Translations under genes and position numbers: made by a program | Notes under the pieces: generated by a model | What the model was told of the DNA's origin: nothing | Seen by the model: only the letters and a program-made list of their open reading frames with translations | Databases searched by the model: none | NCBI RefSeq assembly: GCF_914271545.1 | Contig: NZ_CAJZAH010000009.1 | Location: 62,001-126,000 of the forward strand | DNA from: Cupriavidus respiraculi | GTDB lineage: Bacteria; Pseudomonadota; Gammaproteobacteria; Burkholderiales; Burkholderiaceae | Direction of reading: 5' to 3' | DNA: 64,000 bases | Shown: piece after piece, positions 60,709 to 64,000 of the stretch | How positions within the stretch are numbered: position 1 is the stretch's first letter | Layout: each line of letters opens with the position of its first letter

Positions 60709-61044
60709 TCAGTGCGCGCCGGGGCGCGGTTCGGGCCCGTTGCGGGCGCCGGAGTCGGGCGCAGTGCCGGTCGTGGCGGTGTGGTCGCCGCCCGGCAGGG
60801 GGCCGGCATGGCCGCGTCCAAGCCACAGCCACAGGCCGCTGGCCAGCCAGCCGGCCACGAACACGGTATCGCCGACATGGTTGAGCAGCAGCGGCAGCGG
60901 ATAGACGCCGATGGCGCCATCGAGCAGGCCCGCCGGCAGGCGCGCGGCGATCCACAGCATCACGGCGGGCACGCTCGCGTACAACCCCGGCTGCCACCAG
61001 TGTTGCCGGGGCTCCGTCCGCCTGGGTCGGAATGGCTTGACCAC
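60709..61044 (-). CDS. small membrane protein, unknown function
   Basis: 111 residues. A basic N-terminus (VKPFRPRRTEPRQHWWQPG), two hydrophobic segments (about 20-37 and 50-78, the second with LLLNHVGDTVFVAGWLASGL) and a polar Gly/Pro tail. The frame is open further upstream, but a GTG at 61044 is preceded by GGAGAGCATC at ribosome-site distance, which fixes the start. No family recognised. It lies alone between tag and ygiD. Confidence 0.7.
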   Translation of the reverse strand: MVKPFRPRRTEPRQHWWQPGLYASVPAVMLWIAARLPAGLLDGAIGVYPLPLLLNHVGDTVFVAGWLASGLWLWLGRGHAGPLPGGDHTATTGTAPDSGARNGPEPRPGAH

Positions 61045-61320
61045 GATGCTCTCCAACGCGCGGGGCGTCCGTTTGGGCTGATATGGCTGGGCCCGTGCGC
61101 GAAGGCAGGGGCCTGTTGCCATCATAGGCCGTTGCGCGCGCCAAGGAGCGTCGCCCCCGCGCTCCGTGTGGGCCGCCCCACACAGGCGTAGGCCGCACGC
61201 CACAAAGCCGTGCCGCCGTTCAACGTTTTTGACCGACTGCTCGGAAAAGGGCACCACAACGGCGCCGTGCGCAACGTCAAACTGGCAGGCACAGACTCAT
61301 GCCTTGTGAAGGACCACATC

Positions 61321-62211
61321 ATGCAACCCGCGCTCTACGTGTCCCACGGTTCCCCGATGCTGGCGATCGAGCCCGGCCCGAGCGGGCCCGCCCTGGACGC
61401 GCTCGGCGCCACCCTGCGCGCGCGGCGGCCGCGCGCCGTCCTGGTGGTGTCGGCGCACTGGATCTACAGCACCCTGGCGGTCAGCACGCGGGAGCGCCAG
61501 CAGGCCTGGCACGACTTCGGCGGCTTCCCGCGCGAGCTCTATGCGCTGCGCTACGACGCGCCCGGCGCGCCGTGGCTCGCGCAGCGCGTCAAGACGCTGG
61601 TCGAGTCGGCCCATGTCGCCGGCGCCGGGTTCGTGGCCGCCGACGAGGAACGGCCGCTGGACCACGGTGCCTGGATGCCGCTGCGGCACTTCTTTCCCGA
61701 CGCCGACGTGCCGGTGGTGCAGCTCGCGCTCAATCCCTACCTGTCGCCCGCGGTGCAGATCGAGATCGGCCGCGCGCTGGCGCCATTGCGCGACGAGGGC
61801 GTGCTGGTGATGGGCTCGGGCAGCTTCACCCACAACCTGCAGGAGATCTTCGGCGGCGAGCGCGGCCAGCGGCCGGCGCAGCATGGACCGCGCACCGAGC
61901 CGTATGTGGACGCCTTCCGCGACTGGATGCTGGCGGCGCTGGAAACCGCCGTCGCCGGCGGCGACACCAGCCTGATCGCCGACTACCGTGCCCAGGCGCC
62001 GTTCGCGCGGCGCGCGCACCCGACCGACGAGCATCTGCTGCCGTTCTTCGTCGCGCTGGGCGCGGCGCTCGGCCCGGCGGCCGGCATGCCCACGGCCGCA
62101 CCGCTGGCGGTCTCGCGCGCCGCGCGCGACGTCACCTACGGCGTGCTGGCGATGGATACGTTCGTGTTCGAGGGAATGGGCGCGGCGAGCCAGGCCGCCA
62201 CGGTGGCCTGA
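61321..62211 (+). CDS. ygiD: 4,5-DOPA-extradiol-dioxygenase-type protein (YgiD)
   Basis: 296 residues. Class III extradiol ring-cleavage dioxygenase fold with metal histidines in YVSHGSPM (H9), VSAHW (H46), GSGSFTHNL (about H168) and DEHLLPFF (about H228). E. coli YgiD opens the ring of L-DOPA; the natural substrate is unclear. The ATG at 61321 begins right at the conserved strand MQPALYVSHGSPML; the earlier open frame is not family-like. A 7-bp dyad GTGTGGG/CCCACAC lies at 61166-61183 in the 276-bp gap upstream; convergent with the MFS gene that follows. Confidence 0.9.
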   Translation: MQPALYVSHGSPMLAIEPGPSGPALDALGATLRARRPRAVLVVSAHWIYSTLAVSTRERQQAWHDFGGFPRELYALRYDAPGAPWLAQRVKTLVESAHVAGAGFVAADEERPLDHGAWMPLRHFFPDADVPVVQLALNPYLSPAVQIEIGRALAPLRDEGVLVMGSGSFTHNLQEIFGGERGQRPAQHGPRTEPYVDAFRDWMLAALETAVAGGDTSLIADYRAQAPFARRAHPTDEHLLPFFVALGAALGPAAGMPTAAPLAVSRAARDVTYGVLAMDTFVFEGMGAASQAATVA

Positions 62212-62250
62212 CGTCGTTCCGAACCCGGGCTGGCCGGGGCCAAGGCGCGC

Positions 62251-63447
62251 TCAGCGCCCGTTGCCCAGGTACGGGGTGGCCTTGCGCGCGCCGGCCAGCG
62301 CGATCCAGCCCATGGTGAGCGCCACCAGCGCCAGGCCGTAGCGCAGATTGGTGGCGTGCGCCATGCCGCCGATCATCACCGGGCCCAGCATCAGGCCGAT
62401 ATAGCCGAAGCGCGCCACCTGCGAGATGCCCTCGGCCGGCGCCACGCCGGGCAGGCGCGAGGCGGCCACGAAGAAGATCGGCACCATGTTGGCCGCGCCC
62501 AGGCCCATCATCGCGAAGCCCAGCAGGCTGGGCAGCGGCGCGGGCCACACCAGCGCCAGCGCGATGCCGGCAAAGGCCAGCCAGGCGCTGAAGCGCAGCG
62601 TGCCGCCATCGGTCCAGCGCGCCCGCGCGATATCGCCGCTGAAGCGGCCGACTGCCATGCCGCCCGAGAACGCGGCATAGCCGAAGCTGATCCAACTGGC
62701 CGGCGCGGTCACCACCTCGCGCATGTAGACGCTGGTCCAGTCATACATCGAACCCTCGCCGACCAGCCCCAGGAACGCCATGAAGCCGAGCAGCCACAGC
62801 GCGCGCACCGCCTGCCGGGCGTGATGGGCGGACTGCGGCGGGGCGGGATGGTCGGCCAGCAGCCAGCGCGCGGCGCCCAGGCCCACCGCCGCGGTCACGG
62901 CCGCCATGCCGAAGGCGTGGGCGAGCGGCGCCACGCCCAGCGTCAGCAGCAGTCCGCCGACCGCGGCCCCGACCATGCCGCCGAGGCTGAACATCCCGTG
63001 CTGGGCCGACATGATGGGCCGGGAGCGGCTCGCCTCGACGGTGGCTGCCTGCGCGTTCATCGCCACGTCGAACACCGCGCTGGCCATGCCGAAGGCGATC
63101 AGGGCCGGGACCAGGGCGAGGAAACTGGGCATGGCGAGGATGGCGATGGTCGCCAGCGCATAGGCCACGCCGCCGGTCATGCAGGCGCGGGTGCTGCCCA
63201 CGCGCGAGATCCAGCGCCCGACCGGCCCCATCGCCACGATGGCGCCGCCCGCCACGGCCAGCATGGCGAGCGACAGCACCGCGTCGGACAGCTCGAAGCG
63301 GGCCTTGATGGTGGGGATATGGACGCCCCAGGTCGCGAAGGTCGCGCCGTTGACGAAGAACAGCGCCATGGTGGCGCGGGTGGCATGCGCGGTACGCGCG
63401 GCGGAGGGTGGCGAGGCGGAGGACAGGTCGGTCGAATAATCGGTCAT
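62251..63447 (-). CDS. MFS transporter, YbjJ-like
   Basis: 398 residues with about twelve hydrophobic segments. FFVNGATFATWGVHIPTIKA in the first helix, MNAQAATVEASRSRPIMSAQ then HGMFSLGGMVGA in the middle, and VGEGSMYDWTSVYMREV in helix 7 are typical of the YbjJ group of major facilitator transporters, whose substrate is not known. The ATG at 63447 starts MTDYSTDLSS; the longer frame upstream has no similarity. Same direction as the next transporter gene, 97 bp apart. Confidence 0.88.
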   Translation of the reverse strand: MTDYSTDLSSASPPSAARTAHATRATMALFFVNGATFATWGVHIPTIKARFELSDAVLSLAMLAVAGGAIVAMGPVGRWISRVGSTRACMTGGVAYALATIAILAMPSFLALVPALIAFGMASAVFDVAMNAQAATVEASRSRPIMSAQHGMFSLGGMVGAAVGGLLLTLGVAPLAHAFGMAAVTAAVGLGAARWLLADHPAPPQSAHHARQAVRALWLLGFMAFLGLVGEGSMYDWTSVYMREVVTAPASWISFGYAAFSGGMAVGRFSGDIARARWTDGGTLRFSAWLAFAGIALALVWPAPLPSLLGFAMMGLGAANMVPIFFVAASRLPGVAPAEGISQVARFGYIGLMLGPVMIGGMAHATNLRYGLALVALTMGWIALAGARKATPYLGNGR

Positions 63448-63544
63448 GGGTACGGCGGGTGGGAAACCGGTCGGGCCCCGGGCGCGATGCCGTTCGGTGC
63501 CCGGGCGTGCCATGGTCTCATACCGCCGTGACCGCCGATGTCGG

Positions 63545-64000
63545 TCATCCGCTGGCAGGCGTACCCAGCATGCCGCGCTGGCGCAGCGCATAGGCGAAGG
63601 CCGCCAGCGCCGTCAGCGCCAGGGCCACCATCAGCCACAGCATCAGCCAGTAGCCGCCGGCGGCGCGCCACAGCAGGGCGCCCAGCCACGGCGCCGCCGC
63701 CTGCATCAGCAGCACCGGCGTCATCATCAGCCCGTTGAGGGTGGCGTAATGATGGCGCGAGATCAGTTCGGGCATCGCCATGGCGCGCAGCATGGTGTTG
63801 ATGCCGTTGGCGCAGCCGTACAGCGCCGCCGCGACCAGCAGCCACGCGCCATGGCCGAGCGCGAAGGCGAGCAGCCCCGCGCTCATCACGCAGTAGACCG
63901 GAATAGCCAGCCGCACCGGCTGCCGCACGGACAGGCGCGCCATCAGCACGCGGCCCACCACCTGTGCCGGCCCGATCAGCGCCGCCACCCACAGCTGCTC
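63545..64000 (-). CDS. MFS-type transporter, C-terminal part (cut by window edge)
   Basis: About 151 residues visible, open to the right edge. Begins EQLWVAALIGPAQVVGRVLM and continues with at least four hydrophobic segments (VRLAIPVYCVMSAGLLAFAL, AWLLVAAALYGCANGINTML, MMTPVLLMQAAAPWLGALLW, YWLMLWLMVALALTALAAFA) and RAMAMPELISRHHYATLNGL between them, a pattern of major facilitator C-terminal halves. Substrate not predictable. Probably in one transcription unit with the YbjJ-like gene downstream of it. Confidence 0.8.
   Translation of the reverse strand, partial: EQLWVAALIGPAQVVGRVLMARLSVRQPVRLAIPVYCVMSAGLLAFALGHGAWLLVAAALYGCANGINTMLRAMAMPELISRHHYATLNGLMMTPVLLMQAAAPWLGALLWRAAGGYWLMLWLMVALALTALAAFAYALRQRGMLGTPASG

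Overview
The window is 64 kb of GC-rich DNA. Gene content and order fit a beta-proteobacterium of the family Burkholderiaceae, most like Cupriavidus: a gcl-hyi-glxR-ttuD-pyk glyoxylate operon beside a LysR gene, the rsmI/yraN/BON-lipoprotein block, a full thiosulfate-oxidising sox cluster and many two-component genes. The genus call is inference from layout and protein character; no database search was run.

Layout. 1-282: 5' end of a YpfJ-type metallopeptidase gene that continues off the left edge. 380-8160: glyoxylate-to-pyruvate operon (gcl, hyi, glxR, ttuD, pyk, all minus) with a divergent LysR gene. 8163-13781: a DUF2784 gene, then a dctA-gntR operon divergent from two metallohydrolase genes (an AllC/HyuC-type ureidohydrolase and an M20 enzyme); together they look like an uptake and hydrolysis module for an N-substituted dicarboxylate. 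13825-19126: housekeeping genes (exonuclease, MBL hydrolase, rlpA, rsmI, yraN, BON lipoprotein) and a decayed PIN-toxin gene. 19415-31085: sulfur oxidation: flavocytochrome c sulfide dehydrogenase pair, an EamA transporter, soxR, soxCD, an extra cytochrome, soxYZ, a DsrE-like protein, soxA, soxX, a thioredoxin and soxB. 31165-31240: tRNA-Ala(CGC).

31217-45573 is a genomic island integrated in the 3' end of that tRNA gene. It carries a P4-type integrase, an unknown gene, an AlpA-like regulator, a large Toprim/DUF927 replication protein, a GGGGAC/GTCCCC repeat array that could be its origin, a zinc-ribbon protein, and a type I restriction-modification operon (hsdM-hsdS-hsdR) translationally coupled to a YgjP-like metallopeptidase. 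The island ends in an imperfect copy of the tRNA 3' end, with GGGGGCA-type repeats inside both borders.

45640-64000: a large helical-repeat protein with an F-box-like segment, then a sensory block of five genes (a CheB-CheR-PAS-kinase-REC fusion; a REC-kinase; separate CheB and CheR; a membrane kinase with three receiver domains) lacking any MCP, CheA or CheW gene, and ordinary chromosomal genes (DUF808 membrane protein with a possible leader peptide, tag, a small membrane protein, ygiD, two MFS transporters, the last cut by the right edge).

The best candidates for something undescribed are the island's replication region and the hsdR-ygjP coupling, the F-box-like protein beside the island, the variant DctA/M20 pair in the hydrolase module, and the extra cytochrome and DsrE-like protein in the sox cluster.
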